A stretch of DNA of 58,017 bases. It comes from an uncultured Bartonella sp. (GTDB lineage Bacteria; Pseudomonadota; Alphaproteobacteria; Rhizobiales; Rhizobiaceae). Both the position numbers and the translations under genes were made by a program. Location: positions 74,481 through 132,497 of the forward strand of contig CAMLBF010000006.1 in assembly GCA_946478235.1 (NCBI GenBank). The letters are read 5' to 3'. The notes beneath the pieces are model-generated. The model saw only the letters and a list, made by a program, of their open reading frames with translations, made no database searches and had not been told where the DNA came from. Position 1 is the stretch's first letter. Every line of letters starts with the position of its first letter. This document shows positions 8,364 to 18,336 of this stretch, piece after piece.

Positions 8364-11171
8364 TTAAAAACTATCGCGGCCATGATTAAGAAGAATTTCT
8401 CGTTTACCAACATGGTTGGCTGGCCCAACAATGCCTTCTTCTTCCATACGTTCAACCAACGATGCGGCTTTGTTATAACCGATAGCCAAACGGCGCTGTA
8501 TATACGATGTTGAACATTTCTTATCACGCATAACAACTTTAACAGCTTGTAAGTACAACTCTTCCGCGTTTTCACCGGCATTACCAGCAGCAACAATATC
8601 TGCAATAGAATCGGCATCTTCTATTGTTTCTTCTTCATCTTCACCGTCAGTTACTGTTGCAAGATAATCAGGCGTACCTTGTGTTTTAAGATGCGCTACA
8701 ACATGTTCGACTTCTTCATCGGAAACAAATGGACCATGAACACGAACAATGCGTCCGCCGCCCACCATATGCAACATATCACCCTGCCCAAGCAGCGTTT
8801 CTGCACCTTGTTCGCCAAGAATGGTACGGCTATCAATCTTGGAGGTAACCTGAAATGATATACGCGTCGGGAAGTTCGCTTTGATCGTCCCTGTAATAAC
8901 GTCTACCGATGGTCGCTGTGTTGCCATGATAAGATGGATACCTGCAGCACGCGCCATTTGTGCCAAACGTTGTATTGCACCTTCAATCTCTTTACCGGCA
9001 ACCATCATAAGATCCGCCATTTCGTCAACAATGACAACAATATATGGCAATTTTGACAAGTCCATCGCCTCTTCATGATAGAGCATTTCGCCCGTTTCTT
9101 TATCAAAGCCGGATTGCACTGTGCAGGTGATGGTTTCTCCTCTTTCAACGGCCGTCGTTACACGTGCGTTGAAACCATCAATATTACGGACGCCAAGTTT
9201 CGCCATTTTGCGATAACGATCTTCCATTTCACGTACAGCCCATTTCAGTGCTGTTACAGCTTTCTTAGGATCGGTTACCACTGGTGTCAAAAGATGTGGA
9301 ATTCCGTCATAAATTGATAATTCCAGCATTTTCGGATCAACCATAATAAGGCGGCATTGTTCTGGCTTTAGCCGATATAGGAGTGATAAAATCATTGCGT
9401 TAATGGCAACTGATTTACCCGAACCTGTTGTGCCTGCAACCAAAAGATGCGGCATCTTAGCCAATTCGGCAATTACAGGTTCTCCACCAATGTTTTTGCC
9501 CAATGCTAATGGTAATTTAAAATTGCTGTCTTGAAACGCCTTGGATTGAATCAATTCCCGTAAATAAACTGTTTCACGAACCTTGTTCGGTAGTTCGATA
9601 CCAATCACATTCCGTCCAGGAATAACAGCAACGCGCGCTGAAATCGCAGACATTGAACGAGCAATGTCATCTGAAAGACCGATAACACGGGATGATTTGA
9701 CGCCTGCTGCAGGCTCAAACTCGTACATTGTTACGACAGGACCTGGGCGAACATGAATAATTTCACCCTTGATACCAAAATCTTCTAGCACACTTTCCAA
9801 CAGACCGGCACTGCGTTCCAATGTTTCCTGTGATATGATAGCACCATCCTGATAGACTGGCTGCTGCAACAGATCAATTGATGGAAAAACATAAGAACCA
9901 TCATGATCGGCCTTAGGACTTGGAATGAAAGCCGGATTTAATGTACGAAATGGCGCGGAAATTTTTGCCATCGTTGGCGCCGCACGATGACTTTCATGCG
10001 GTATTGGAGCAACAGCTTGTTGTTCAACTGTTTGATGAATTTCAGAAACGACATTGGATGTCTCTATATTGTCAACGATGACAGGCTTTACATCTTCAGC
10101 AACGTGTTGGACAGGAGCTTGAATTTCAGGTTCAGCAATTGTCTCATTTGATTGGTTTAATGTATCGTTCTCTACTGTTTCATTGACCGGATCAGAAACC
10201 GACGTGTCATGAACACTAACAGTCACAACATTGTCATGTTGCACAACATCATGAACATTTGCACTATTCTGATCTGTTATTTGTTCAAGCACTTGCGAAG
10301 AGTTTTGTGGAACAGTTTGAATAGGCGCAGTTACGCTCGTTTCAACTTGGTCGCTATCTGTCGATACCAATGGCTCATCGACAATATTGCTCTGAGATTC
10401 TTGCTGATGTCTATTCTTTGAAAATCGGCATTCAAGAACCCGATACAAATCGGTGATCGAGCTATGATTATCTACCTTAACATCTGTATGAGGCTGTATA
10501 TTACCTGCCTGAGCCGATGAATTTTTCTCAAGCGAATGCAATTGGCCGGCTTGCGATGCGTCCGAGTGAATATTGTCGAATAAAAATGGTCCAACTTCAA
10601 AAAAAGCAGAATCTGAAAGGTAAAGAGGTTTATTGGTATGAGCTAAAGTTGGAGCGGTATTATCCGTCACTGAATCACTATCCTCGAAAATTTCGGCGAG
10701 AATATCCGATTCTTCTGGCTCCAACATTGGCACAGCACTATTTGAGTCGGCCTCGCTGATAGGTTCAACAGCCTTTTCAGAAATTGGATCAGAAGCAACA
10801 CTCTTTGTCTGCTGCTGTTCAATAATTTCCATTGAATTACGCGAAGCATTTTCCCGACGCCGCTTTTGTTCGTCCGCAAAAGCTTTCATTTTTTCGGCGA
10901 AGCCCGGATCGTTTTCAATGCGCTTACGCAAAAGTTCAACTTCAGGTGTGCGTGTAAAACGCACATTTTGTCCTAATGAGAAAGCCTTTTTCCATATTGT
11001 TGGATAAGCCGGTACAATAGCCTGATCCGCTTCTGTTGCCGCTTTTTTTGAATTAGATGGTTCTGCACGATTAGCCGATGGACGAGCAGATACAGGATTT
11101 GTTTTCAGATTACGCATGACACTCAAACTAGATTGCGGCAATCCCAATGATTGCCTCATACCAAAACTCAA
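8364..11171 (-). CDS. ftsK: DNA translocase FtsK paralogue lacking the membrane domain
   Basis: A 935-residue SpoIIIE/FtsK-family motor that pumps double-stranded DNA, normally to clear and resolve chromosome ends at the septum. The first 430 residues are hydrophilic and low complexity, rich in Glu, Gln, Val and Ser, with no transmembrane helices. The alpha/beta motor follows, with Walker [15 protein letters not shown], Walker [16 protein letters not shown], and the [20 protein letters not shown] sensor block. The C-terminal gamma winged helix ([24 protein letters not shown]) reads KOPS-type sequences. Many Rhizobiales encode a second, membrane-anchored FtsK; this looks like the soluble copy. 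A minus-strand terminator follows the gene. Confidence 0.92.
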   Translation of the reverse strand: MSFGMRQSLGLPQSSLSVMRNLKTNPVSARPSANRAEPSNSKKAATEADQAIVPAYPTIWKKAFSLGQNVRFTRTPEVELLRKRIENDPGFAEKMKAFADEQKRRRENASRNSMEIIEQQQTKSVASDPISEKAVEPISEADSNSAVPMLEPEESDILAEIFEDSDSVTDNTAPTLAHTNKPLYLSDSAFFEVGPFLFDNIHSDASQAGQLHSLEKNSSAQAGNIQPHTDVKVDNHSSITDLYRVLECRFSKNRHQQESQSNIVDEPLVSTDSDQVETSVTAPIQTVPQNSSQVLEQITDQNSANVHDVVQHDNVVTVSVHDTSVSDPVNETVENDTLNQSNETIAEPEIQAPVQHVAEDVKPVIVDNIETSNVVSEIHQTVEQQAVAPIPHESHRAAPTMAKISAPFRTLNPAFIPSPKADHDGSYVFPSIDLLQQPVYQDGAIISQETLERSAGLLESVLEDFGIKGEIIHVRPGPVVTMYEFEPAAGVKSSRVIGLSDDIARSMSAISARVAVIPGRNVIGIELPNKVRETVYLRELIQSKAFQDSNFKLPLALGKNIGGEPVIAELAKMPHLLVAGTTGSGKSVAINAMILSLLYRLKPEQCRLIMVDPKMLELSIYDGIPHLLTPVVTDPKKAVTALKWAVREMEDRYRKMAKLGVRNIDGFNARVTTAVERGETITCTVQSGFDKETGEMLYHEEAMDLSKLPYIVVIVDEMADLMMVAGKEIEGAIQRLAQMARAAGIHLIMATQRPSVDVITGTIKANFPTRISFQVTSKIDSRTILGEQGAETLLGQGDMLHMVGGGRIVRVHGPFVSDEEVEHVVAHLKTQGTPDYLATVTDGEDEEETIEDADSIADIVAAGNAGENAEELYLQAVKVVMRDKKCSTSYIQRRLAIGYNKAASLVERMEEEGIVGPANHVGKREILLNHGRDSF

Positions 11172-11229
11172 TAGCCAGACGTTAAATTGTGAAAGTTAAT
11201 AACCTTTTGCCAAATTTGATAAGAGTCAC

Positions 11230-11263
11230 AAAAAAGCCACCCGAAGATGAACGAGTGGCTTTT
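11230..11263 (-). terminator. Intrinsic terminator downstream of putA
   Basis: On the minus strand GCCACTCG pairs with CGGGTGGC (one G-U pair) around an 8-base loop, followed by TTTTTT. It lies between the putA stop and the ftsK start. Confidence 0.85.
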
Positions 11264-11300
11264 ATATGGTTAAAAAATTCTGACGAGATGATTGATAATA

Positions 11301-14300
11301 TCAACCAATCGCCATTAATCTTGCATTTCCACCAGCTGCAGCGGTGTTAATTGATGTTGACACTTCTTCAACCATAAAATTCAAATTATAAGGGACATCA
11401 TCTGCCACCAAAGCCTCACTTAAAGCCGCTTGCGTCAATACAAGTGGACCAGCGATTCTTATAATTATTGATTGAAGTTTTTTAACGCGTTCTACATCGC
11501 CTTCTATCAAGCATCCTGCATAAGGACCATCGGCATCATAGTTTTCTGTCCAGATCAATCGTGAGGAGATGATCTCTGGCAAGTTTGACAATGACTTTTG
11601 CAACATAGATGACGCGTCAATAACACCGATATTTCCCGTCGCCAAAACACATGCTATCTGCCGATATAGGCCTGTCTCTGTAGATGGGAACAGAAGAATA
11701 CGTCCGCGTGGGTGAAAGGCGTAATGATTATCTTCGCCAACAGGACCTGGAAGTTCAACATCTGTCCCCACCAAAGATTGAACCGCAATGTTCCTAGCAA
11801 ATGAAGCATCATCAGATTTGCCTTCATTTGATAACCATTTGGAAAATTCCATAAGTACGTTATTTGGGGTGTCGGAATGTGGCAGATTGAGTTTTGGCTT
11901 ACCATGGATCAAGCGACTAAGGTAAAGTGATCCACCAGCTTTTGGTCCCGTACCCGACAAACCGCGACCGCCAAAAGGCTGCGATCCAACGACAGCACCA
12001 ATAATATTACGGTTTACATAGATGTTACCCACCTTGATACGCTTAGTAACATGGTCAACAACATTATCAAGCCGTGTGTGTAAACCAAATGTCAGTCCAT
12101 ATCCAGAAGTATTGATATCATCTATGAGCTGATCGAGTTCTTCTCTTTTGAAGCGAACAACATGCAATACTGGACCAAAGACTTCGCGCTTTAATTGCTT
12201 GACATTTTCAAGCTCGATAATTGTCGGAGCAACAAATGTACCGTTTTCAGTCCCTTCTCCCAATGGAAGTTGGGTTACTTTATGCCCCATAGCATGCATT
12301 GTTTCGATATGGGTGTCGATATTGTCTTTTGCTTCTTGGGTAATAACGGCACCGACATCGGTACCGATAAAATCTGTGCGTCCTAGTCGTAGCTCACGAA
12401 TTGCACCTTTTAACATCTCAAGTGTACGATCCGCGACATCTTCCTGCAAGCACAATACTCTTAATGCGGAACATCTTTGCCCTGCACTATCAAAAGCCGA
12501 TGCAATAACATCTCCCACAACCTGTTCTGCCAAAGCTGACGAGTCTACGATCATGGCATTTTGACCACCTGTTTCCGCAATAAGTGGAATTGGCTTACCC
12601 TCGGATGTTACGCGTTTTGCAAGCTCTGCTTGAATAAGCCGCGCGACATCTGTTGAGCCAGTAAACATAACGCCTGATGTCTCTTTTGCCGCAATAAGAG
12701 CGGCACCAATTTTTCCGTCACCCGGCACAAGCTGTAACACATCTTGTGGTATGCCTGCTTCGTGAAGGATACGAACACCTTCAGCAGCAATTAGTGGTGT
12801 TTCTTCAGCAGGTTTGGCAAGAACCGTATTTCCAGCAACCAGCGCTGCTGAAACTTGTCCTATAAAAATGGACAATGGGAAGTTCCATGGGCTGATACAA
12901 ACCACTGGTCCCAGTGGTGTTTCGTTTCCTTTGAATGTTTCACGAACTTCCGCGGCATAAAATCTCAAGAAATCAATAGCTTCACGAACTTCCGCAATAG
13001 AATTCGGTATTGATTTTCCTGCCTCACGTGCAGCCAAGGCAAGCAATGTCGGCATACGAGACTGCATAATGTCTGCAGCCTTATCCAATATATCAGCCCG
13101 TTTTGAAGGTTGAACTTTAGCCCATGCGGCACAAGCCTTAGCAGCCGAAGCTACCATTTGTTCCGCATCTTTTTCTGTTACTTCGATAACTTCCCCAACC
13201 ACATCAAGGTGATCGCCAGGATTAACGACAGGACGCCCTTTTTGTCCCTTTTTAGCACTGGCAGGCGCTGACACCCATTTTACATCAGAACTTTTCTGGA
13301 ATTCTTCCGAAAGGTGCGCCAAAACAGTTTCATTTGATAGATCATAACCGCTAGAATTAGGGCGTTTTTCGCCAAACATATCCTTAGGTGCTGCAATTTT
13401 TTCATGTTGCTCGCCAATAACGGGCATCGCACGGACAACATCTACCGGATCAACAATCATTTCTTCAACAGAAATGGATTTATCGGAAATCCGATTAACG
13501 AAGGAAGAGTTTGCACCATTTTCAAGCAATCGACGCACAAGATAAGCAAGTAAGGTTTCATGTGTGCCACAAGGCGCATAAATGCGAGCAGGACGCTGCA
13601 TTTTGTCTTGACCCACAACTTCATCGTAAAGCGGTTCACCCATACCGTGTAGGCACTGGAATTCAAATTGCTCAACTTTGTAGTTATCTGGTCCTGCCAG
13701 ATGATAGATTGTTGACATTGTTTGCGCATTATGCGTTGCAAATTGCGGAAATACAGCATCCTGTGCTGCAAGTAATTTACGCGCATTTGCCACATAAGAC
13801 ACATCCGTATAGACTTTGCGCGTATAGACTGGAAACCCTTCTAATCCATCAATTTGTGCGCGTTTGATTTCTGCGTCCCAATAGGCACCTTTAACCAAAC
13901 GAACCATCAAGCGGTGGTGGCTCCGGCGTGCAAGATCAATCAAATAATCAAGAACAAATGGACAACGCCGGCCATAGGCCTGAACAACAAATCCAATACC
14001 ATTCCAACCTTCAAGGTCTTTGTCAAAACAAAGACTATCCATAATATCAAGCGACAGTTCCAACCTGTCGGCTTCTTCCGCATCAATATTGAGACCAATA
14101 TTGTAGTTTTTACAAAGCACAGCCAATTGTTTGACGCGCGGCATTAATTCGCCCATCACCCGATCGGCTTGCGAGCGGAAATAACGCGGATGCAATGCTG
14201 ATAATTTAATGGAAATTCCCGGCCCTTCGTAAACACCACGACCATTGGAAGCTTTACCAATCGCATGAATTGCATTTTCATAATCGCGATAATAACGGTC

Positions 14301-14969
14301 AGCATCTTCCGCTGTCGTTGCAGCTTCACCAAGCATATCATAGGAATAACGAAAACCTCGTTCTTCCAACGGTTTGGAACGCTGTATTGCTTCCTCTATG
14401 GTTTCCCCACGTACAAACTGTTCGCCCATCATACGCATGGCCATATCCACGCCCTTACGAATGACTGGCTCTCCACACCGTGCAATAAGTTTACCCAACG
14501 CGGAAGATAGTTCATCAGGGTTGAATTTTTTTGTAAATTTTCCCGTAATAACGAGACCCCAAGTTGCGGCATTTACAAAAAGAGATTTTCCACCCCCCAA
14601 ATGGGAGTTCCAATCACCGCCTGCTACCTTATCGCGGATAAGCGCATCTCTGGTGGGCTTATCTGGTATGCGCAATAATGCTTCTGCAAGGCACATAAGC
14701 GCAATGCCTTCATGAGACGATAAGGAATATTCATGCACCAATCCTTCTACGCCATTACCTTTATATTTAGCACGCATGGTTTCAATAAGACGACGCGCTG
14801 TATCGGCGATCTTTCTTTTTGTAGCGTCATCAATTGTTGCTGCCTCTAACAACGGTTTGAGACATTCCGTTTCTGGACGGCGATAGGCTGCCGTAATTTT
14901 TTGGCGTAATTCGCTCTGTTTAGAGATTGGAGGGGCAAATTCAGCAAAAGGCTTTGATGCTCTGGTCAT
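11301..14969 (-). CDS. putA: Bifunctional proline dehydrogenase / L-glutamate gamma-semialdehyde dehydrogenase
   Basis: This 1222-residue enzyme converts proline to glutamate in two steps, with FAD- and NAD-dependent active sites joined by a tunnel. The proline dehydrogenase barrel has RLVKGAYWDAEIKRAQ and the substrate-binding helix YLVRRLLENGANSSF. The aldehyde dehydrogenase part has CISPWNFPLSIFIGQ, TGGQNAMIVD and the catalytic cysteine in FDSAGQRCSALR. The C-terminal 200 residues form the extra ALDH-like domain of long PutA types. There is no N-terminal ribbon-helix-helix DNA-binding domain, so this PutA is not its own repressor; the divergent Lrp-type gene takes that role. The ATG at 14969 was preferred over an upstream one at 15023 because GGAAAG precedes it and MTRASKPF is the expected N-terminus. 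Confidence 0.96.
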   Translation of the reverse strand: MTRASKPFAEFAPPISKQSELRQKITAAYRRPETECLKPLLEAATIDDATKRKIADTARRLIETMRAKYKGNGVEGLVHEYSLSSHEGIALMCLAEALLRIPDKPTRDALIRDKVAGGDWNSHLGGGKSLFVNAATWGLVITGKFTKKFNPDELSSALGKLIARCGEPVIRKGVDMAMRMMGEQFVRGETIEEAIQRSKPLEERGFRYSYDMLGEAATTAEDADRYYRDYENAIHAIGKASNGRGVYEGPGISIKLSALHPRYFRSQADRVMGELMPRVKQLAVLCKNYNIGLNIDAEEADRLELSLDIMDSLCFDKDLEGWNGIGFVVQAYGRRCPFVLDYLIDLARRSHHRLMVRLVKGAYWDAEIKRAQIDGLEGFPVYTRKVYTDVSYVANARKLLAAQDAVFPQFATHNAQTMSTIYHLAGPDNYKVEQFEFQCLHGMGEPLYDEVVGQDKMQRPARIYAPCGTHETLLAYLVRRLLENGANSSFVNRISDKSISVEEMIVDPVDVVRAMPVIGEQHEKIAAPKDMFGEKRPNSSGYDLSNETVLAHLSEEFQKSSDVKWVSAPASAKKGQKGRPVVNPGDHLDVVGEVIEVTEKDAEQMVASAAKACAAWAKVQPSKRADILDKAADIMQSRMPTLLALAAREAGKSIPNSIAEVREAIDFLRFYAAEVRETFKGNETPLGPVVCISPWNFPLSIFIGQVSAALVAGNTVLAKPAEETPLIAAEGVRILHEAGIPQDVLQLVPGDGKIGAALIAAKETSGVMFTGSTDVARLIQAELAKRVTSEGKPIPLIAETGGQNAMIVDSSALAEQVVGDVIASAFDSAGQRCSALRVLCLQEDVADRTLEMLKGAIRELRLGRTDFIGTDVGAVITQEAKDNIDTHIETMHAMGHKVTQLPLGEGTENGTFVAPTIIELENVKQLKREVFGPVLHVVRFKREELDQLIDDINTSGYGLTFGLHTRLDNVVDHVTKRIKVGNIYVNRNIIGAVVGSQPFGGRGLSGTGPKAGGSLYLSRLIHGKPKLNLPHSDTPNNVLMEFSKWLSNEGKSDDASFARNIAVQSLVGTDVELPGPVGEDNHYAFHPRGRILLFPSTETGLYRQIACVLATGNIGVIDASSMLQKSLSNLPEIISSRLIWTENYDADGPYAGCLIEGDVERVKKLQSIIIRIAGPLVLTQAALSEALVADDVPYNLNFMVEEVSTSINTAAAGGNARLMAIG

Positions 14970-15129
14970 AATTATCTTTCCACTCTGGATGGCTAATGCA
15001 CATTCGCAACCTAAAGGCTGCATAGATTGACAATCATATCACCGCGAATAGTTTACATCTCGCAGAAAAATAGATATTTATTAGGTAATTTCCTCGTATT
15101 TTTATACTGTTTTAGGATTTTTTATATAA

Positions 15130-15600
15130 ATGTCGAGTTCTAATAGTGAAATTGACCGAATAGATAATCGCATTATTGATGCTTTGGTTGAAAATGGCCG
15201 TATATCCATAACCGAGCTATCAGAAAAAGTTGGATTATCTAAAACACCATGCCAATTGCGACTGAAAAGACTTATCAATGACGGGTATATTACTGGTTTT
15301 CGCGCAGTTCTTAATCCCGCCAAAATGGGAATGGATCATATAGCATTTGCTGAAGTAAAACTTTCTGACACGCGTGAAGAAGCTTTAACCGCATTTAATA
15401 CAGCCGTTAAAAAAATCCGCGAAGTCGAAGAATGCCATATGATTGCCAGCTCATTTGATTATTTGTTGAAAGTTAGAACCAGCGATATAAAACGCTATCG
15501 CATTGTTTTGGGAGAAAAAATTTCTACTCTCCCTTATGTTGCAAGTACGTCAACTTTTGTCGTCATGCAAAATGTTGTTGATGCTGGCTTCAGGCGCTAA
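15130..15600 (+). CDS. putR: Lrp/AsnC-family regulator of proline catabolism
   Basis: A 156-residue Lrp/AsnC protein. Residues 8-60 form the winged helix-turn-helix (RIDNRIIDALVENGRISITE, then LSEKVGLSKTPCQLRLKRL). The rest is the RAM/ligand domain with the usual ECHMIASSFDYLLKV strand. It is divergent from putA with a 160-base gap, the arrangement of PutR in Agrobacterium and Rhodobacter, where proline-bound PutR activates putA. The start codon directly follows an AT-rich segment with no strong ribosome site. Confidence 0.9.
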   Translation: MSSSNSEIDRIDNRIIDALVENGRISITELSEKVGLSKTPCQLRLKRLINDGYITGFRAVLNPAKMGMDHIAFAEVKLSDTREEALTAFNTAVKKIREVEECHMIASSFDYLLKVRTSDIKRYRIVLGEKISTLPYVASTSTFVVMQNVVDAGFRR

Positions 15601-15623
15601 AAGAGAAAACACCTGAAGCCTTT
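15586..15623 (+). terminator. Hairpin between convergent putR and transporter genes
   Basis: GGCTTCAGG and CCTGAAGCC form a perfect 9-bp stem with a 17-base loop, followed by only TTT. The left arm is inside the last putR codons. It may act as a weak terminator for putR. Confidence 0.5.
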
Positions 15624-15630
15624 GCGGTTG

Positions 15631-17106
15631 CTAGTTTAATTTCGGATGTTGATCTACAAGATTTTGTCTTTGTTCTTCCAAGTCAGATATTTGCTCTTCA
15701 ATAGCATTGACCTGATCTTCGATATTATCAAAATGTTCTTGTAAAACTTCTTTCGCTTCAGACCGTGAAGATGCAACCGGCGTTGCATCTTTCAAAGGTT
15801 TATTCGCTGTTTCAGGAACGCTAATTGCTGCTATTAAGCCAAAAACAGCGACAATGATAAGATAATATGCCGGCATGTATAAGGAATGAAACGTTTCGAC
15901 CAACCAGGCAGCAATTGGCGGTGTGAGCCCAGCTATTAAAACAGCGATATTAAAGCAGATAGCTAAGGTTCTAAATCGAACCTCAGTAGGAAAGAGTGCT
16001 GGAAGAATAGATGCCATTACACCGGTAAAACAACAAAGAGTTATAGCTAGAATTGCAATACCCACTGTTATGAAAATGATATTGGAATGCCCAATCATAT
16101 AAAAAGCAGGAATTGCCAAAGCGAGAAGCGCAATTGATCCCAAATATAGAAAAGGCTTGCGCCCTATCCTATCACTTAAAAAACCAATAAATGGCTGCAA
16201 AAAAAGCATAAAAACCATAACAACAATAATAATCAACACACCATGATCATAACTGTAACCAAGATTTACAGAGAGATAGTTGGGCATATAGGTTAAAAGC
16301 ATATAATAGGTAGAATTGGTTGCTATTACCAACAAACAACTAACTAATATGCCTTTAAGATTTTCGTGAAAAATCGCACCCATTGAAATTGTAGGTTCCA
16401 ACTCGCTTTCACTGTTGTTTTGAGCTTCGTAAGTTGGCGATTCATCCAACGATTTTCTTAAATAAAGCCCCACCAATCCGAGTGGTAAAGATACAAAAAA
16501 CGGAATGCGCCATCCCCATTCGTTCATCAATTCTTGCCCTAAAACAAATGAAATCAATGAAACAACAATAGCGCCCACAAGAAAACCAGCGATGGAACCA
16601 AAATCCAACCAGCTTGCCAAAAAACCACGTTTACGATCAGGCGAATATTCACTAACGAAAACCACCGCTCCCGCATATTCTCCACCGACCGATAAACCTT
16701 GAATAATTTTTGCCAATAATAACAGTATAGGAGCCAACACACCTATTGTGTCGTATGATGGAATAAGACCGATAAAAAATGTACTCGCCGACATAAGAAT
16801 AATAGTAAATGACAATATATTCTTACGTCCGTATTTATCTCCCAAACAACCGAAGACTGCTCCTCCCAAAGGACGGAATAAGAACGGGATAGAAAATGTT
16901 GCGAGTGATGCAATAAGCTGTACTGATGATGGTGCTGAAGCAAAAAATGTCTGCCCTATTACAACAGCTAAAAAGCCATAGACACTAAAATCAAACCATT
17001 CGATAGCATTGCCTAAACCGGAAGCACAAATAACTTTGCGTAACTCCTGATTGCCAACAATCGGAATATCTTTAACTGTAAGTGGTTGCTGTGTCGCATC
17101 GGACAT
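15631..17106 (-). CDS. proP: MFS proline/betaine transporter, ProP-like, with C-terminal coiled coil
   Basis: A 491-residue major facilitator of the metabolite:H+ symporter group. It has the expected first helix GNAIEWFDFSVYGFLAVVIG, the motif PLGGAVFGCLGDKYGRKNIL, GLSVGGEYAGAVVFVSEYSP in TM5, and FLSDRIGRKPFLYLGSIALL in the second half, with about 12 membrane segments. After TM12 there is an acidic coiled-coil tail of about 40 residues (EHFDNIEDQVNAIEEQISDL), as in the osmosensing E. coli ProP. The ATG at 17106 is preceded by GGAAGG, so the upstream in-frame extension to 17241 was dropped. Its place beside putR/putA points to proline as a substrate; betaine or other osmolytes are alternatives. 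Confidence 0.88.
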   Translation of the reverse strand: MSDATQQPLTVKDIPIVGNQELRKVICASGLGNAIEWFDFSVYGFLAVVIGQTFFASAPSSVQLIASLATFSIPFLFRPLGGAVFGCLGDKYGRKNILSFTIILMSASTFFIGLIPSYDTIGVLAPILLLLAKIIQGLSVGGEYAGAVVFVSEYSPDRKRGFLASWLDFGSIAGFLVGAIVVSLISFVLGQELMNEWGWRIPFFVSLPLGLVGLYLRKSLDESPTYEAQNNSESELEPTISMGAIFHENLKGILVSCLLVIATNSTYYMLLTYMPNYLSVNLGYSYDHGVLIIIVVMVFMLFLQPFIGFLSDRIGRKPFLYLGSIALLALAIPAFYMIGHSNIIFITVGIAILAITLCCFTGVMASILPALFPTEVRFRTLAICFNIAVLIAGLTPPIAAWLVETFHSLYMPAYYLIIVAVFGLIAAISVPETANKPLKDATPVASSRSEAKEVLQEHFDNIEDQVNAIEEQISDLEEQRQNLVDQHPKLN

Positions 17107-17520
17107 ATGGTCTTCCTTCCTCTCAAATACATTATGCAAAATATATTTTTCCTGAACGCGGATAGAGAACCTATTGGGATCAAGATTTTTCATGCCAAAC
17201 GACAACACCCTTTCTGTCGGATAACATTTGTTTCCATTCAAAAATCAAATTCACATGGTCGAATTGGCCCTGATATGAATTCAACTCTTAGAAACAAGCG
17301 GCAAAAATAGCGTACTCAAGACTGGCGATAACGCTTTTGAAGTAGGGCAAATAGCCCCATCGTCAACAATTTCGATGTCATAAAATGGCGATCTTTACCG
17401 GCAGCTTTTCACGGTCACTGATAATTTCATATATCAATTTTTATAAGCCGGATAATTATCTTTTCTTTGCAAAATTAGGCAATATATTTCATCTCATTAG
17501 GTTTACAAAACGGAAGCCCC
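17107..17520. other. Divergent promoter region between proP-like and two-TM hypothetical genes
   Basis: No coding sequence is convincing. The stretch should contain promoters for both divergent genes; no strong hairpin or operator was recognised. Confidence 0.4.
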
Positions 17521-18090
17521 ATGGAAGAACTGATCTACATTTTGCCTTTTGATGAATATGGGACAGCCATTTCCGTGTCCCTTATTATTATTGCGCTCAT
17601 CATATTTTCATTCATCATGCGCATTCTCAAAATACCGCAAAAGCTAATGGTTATCTTCACAGGCGCATTAGCAATGATGGCTTTATATGCATTTCAAAGC
17701 GATAGTGTGAGTCCAATTCAACCCTTCATTGATTTGGCAAAAAGGCAAAAGCAAATCGATCAGCAGCTTAAAAATGCTCCCATACAATTGGAAGGTAGCA
17801 AGCTAACACAGGCAAAAGTTCGGCAAAATTCAATTACATTATATGTCGTTATGGATGATAATTCTGCTAAAAATACAAATGGAGGAGATAAAGAAAATGC
17901 TGCAACCCAATATATATCAAGTCATCTAGTGCAATATTGCAAAATTCTTGATTTGGAAAATGATCTACCCTACAGAAAAAAATACAAAGACTATATTGAT
18001 ATGAGAGTTCTTCATTACATAATATTTTTACAAATCGGTAATGATAATTATCAGATAGAAATACCGTCTTCCGCTTGTAGAAATAAATAA
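17521..18090 (+). CDS. Hypothetical membrane protein with two N-terminal TM segments
   Basis: A 189-residue protein not recognised by family. Two hydrophobic helices (about residues 15-36 and 42-60) anchor it. They are followed by a lysine/glutamine-rich helix (DLAKRQKQIDQQLKN) and a mixed polar domain with strands such as SITLYVVMDD and VLHYIIFLQIG, with two cysteines near the end. GGAAG lies 4 bases before the ATG. It stands alone between divergent and downstream genes, and codon use looks like its neighbours. Confidence 0.65.
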   Translation: MEELIYILPFDEYGTAISVSLIIIALIIFSFIMRILKIPQKLMVIFTGALAMMALYAFQSDSVSPIQPFIDLAKRQKQIDQQLKNAPIQLEGSKLTQAKVRQNSITLYVVMDDNSAKNTNGGDKENAATQYISSHLVQYCKILDLENDLPYRKKYKDYIDMRVLHYIIFLQIGNDNYQIEIPSSACRNK

Positions 18091-18336
18091 CTCTAAAAAT
18101 AAATAATTTTTCTTGTTAAATTAATTTTATTACGTGTTAGAGATACACGTATATTTTATATGAAATTGTGTCGATATATGCTAAATTGAATACTAATGGT
18201 ATTTAATTATAATTATTACGTATCTTGAATGGGAACCATTCTTTTTCGGCTGATAGATAACGTTATAAAATCGTTTCCATATTGTTTTTTCAAAACAATT
18301 TTCTAAACTTCCTGCATATTTGTTAAGGAGCTTATT

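Noticed and set aside
12148..12564. A 138-codon plus-strand frame opposite putA
   Set aside because: It is antisense to the conserved PutA aldehyde dehydrogenase domain, with no family resemblance.
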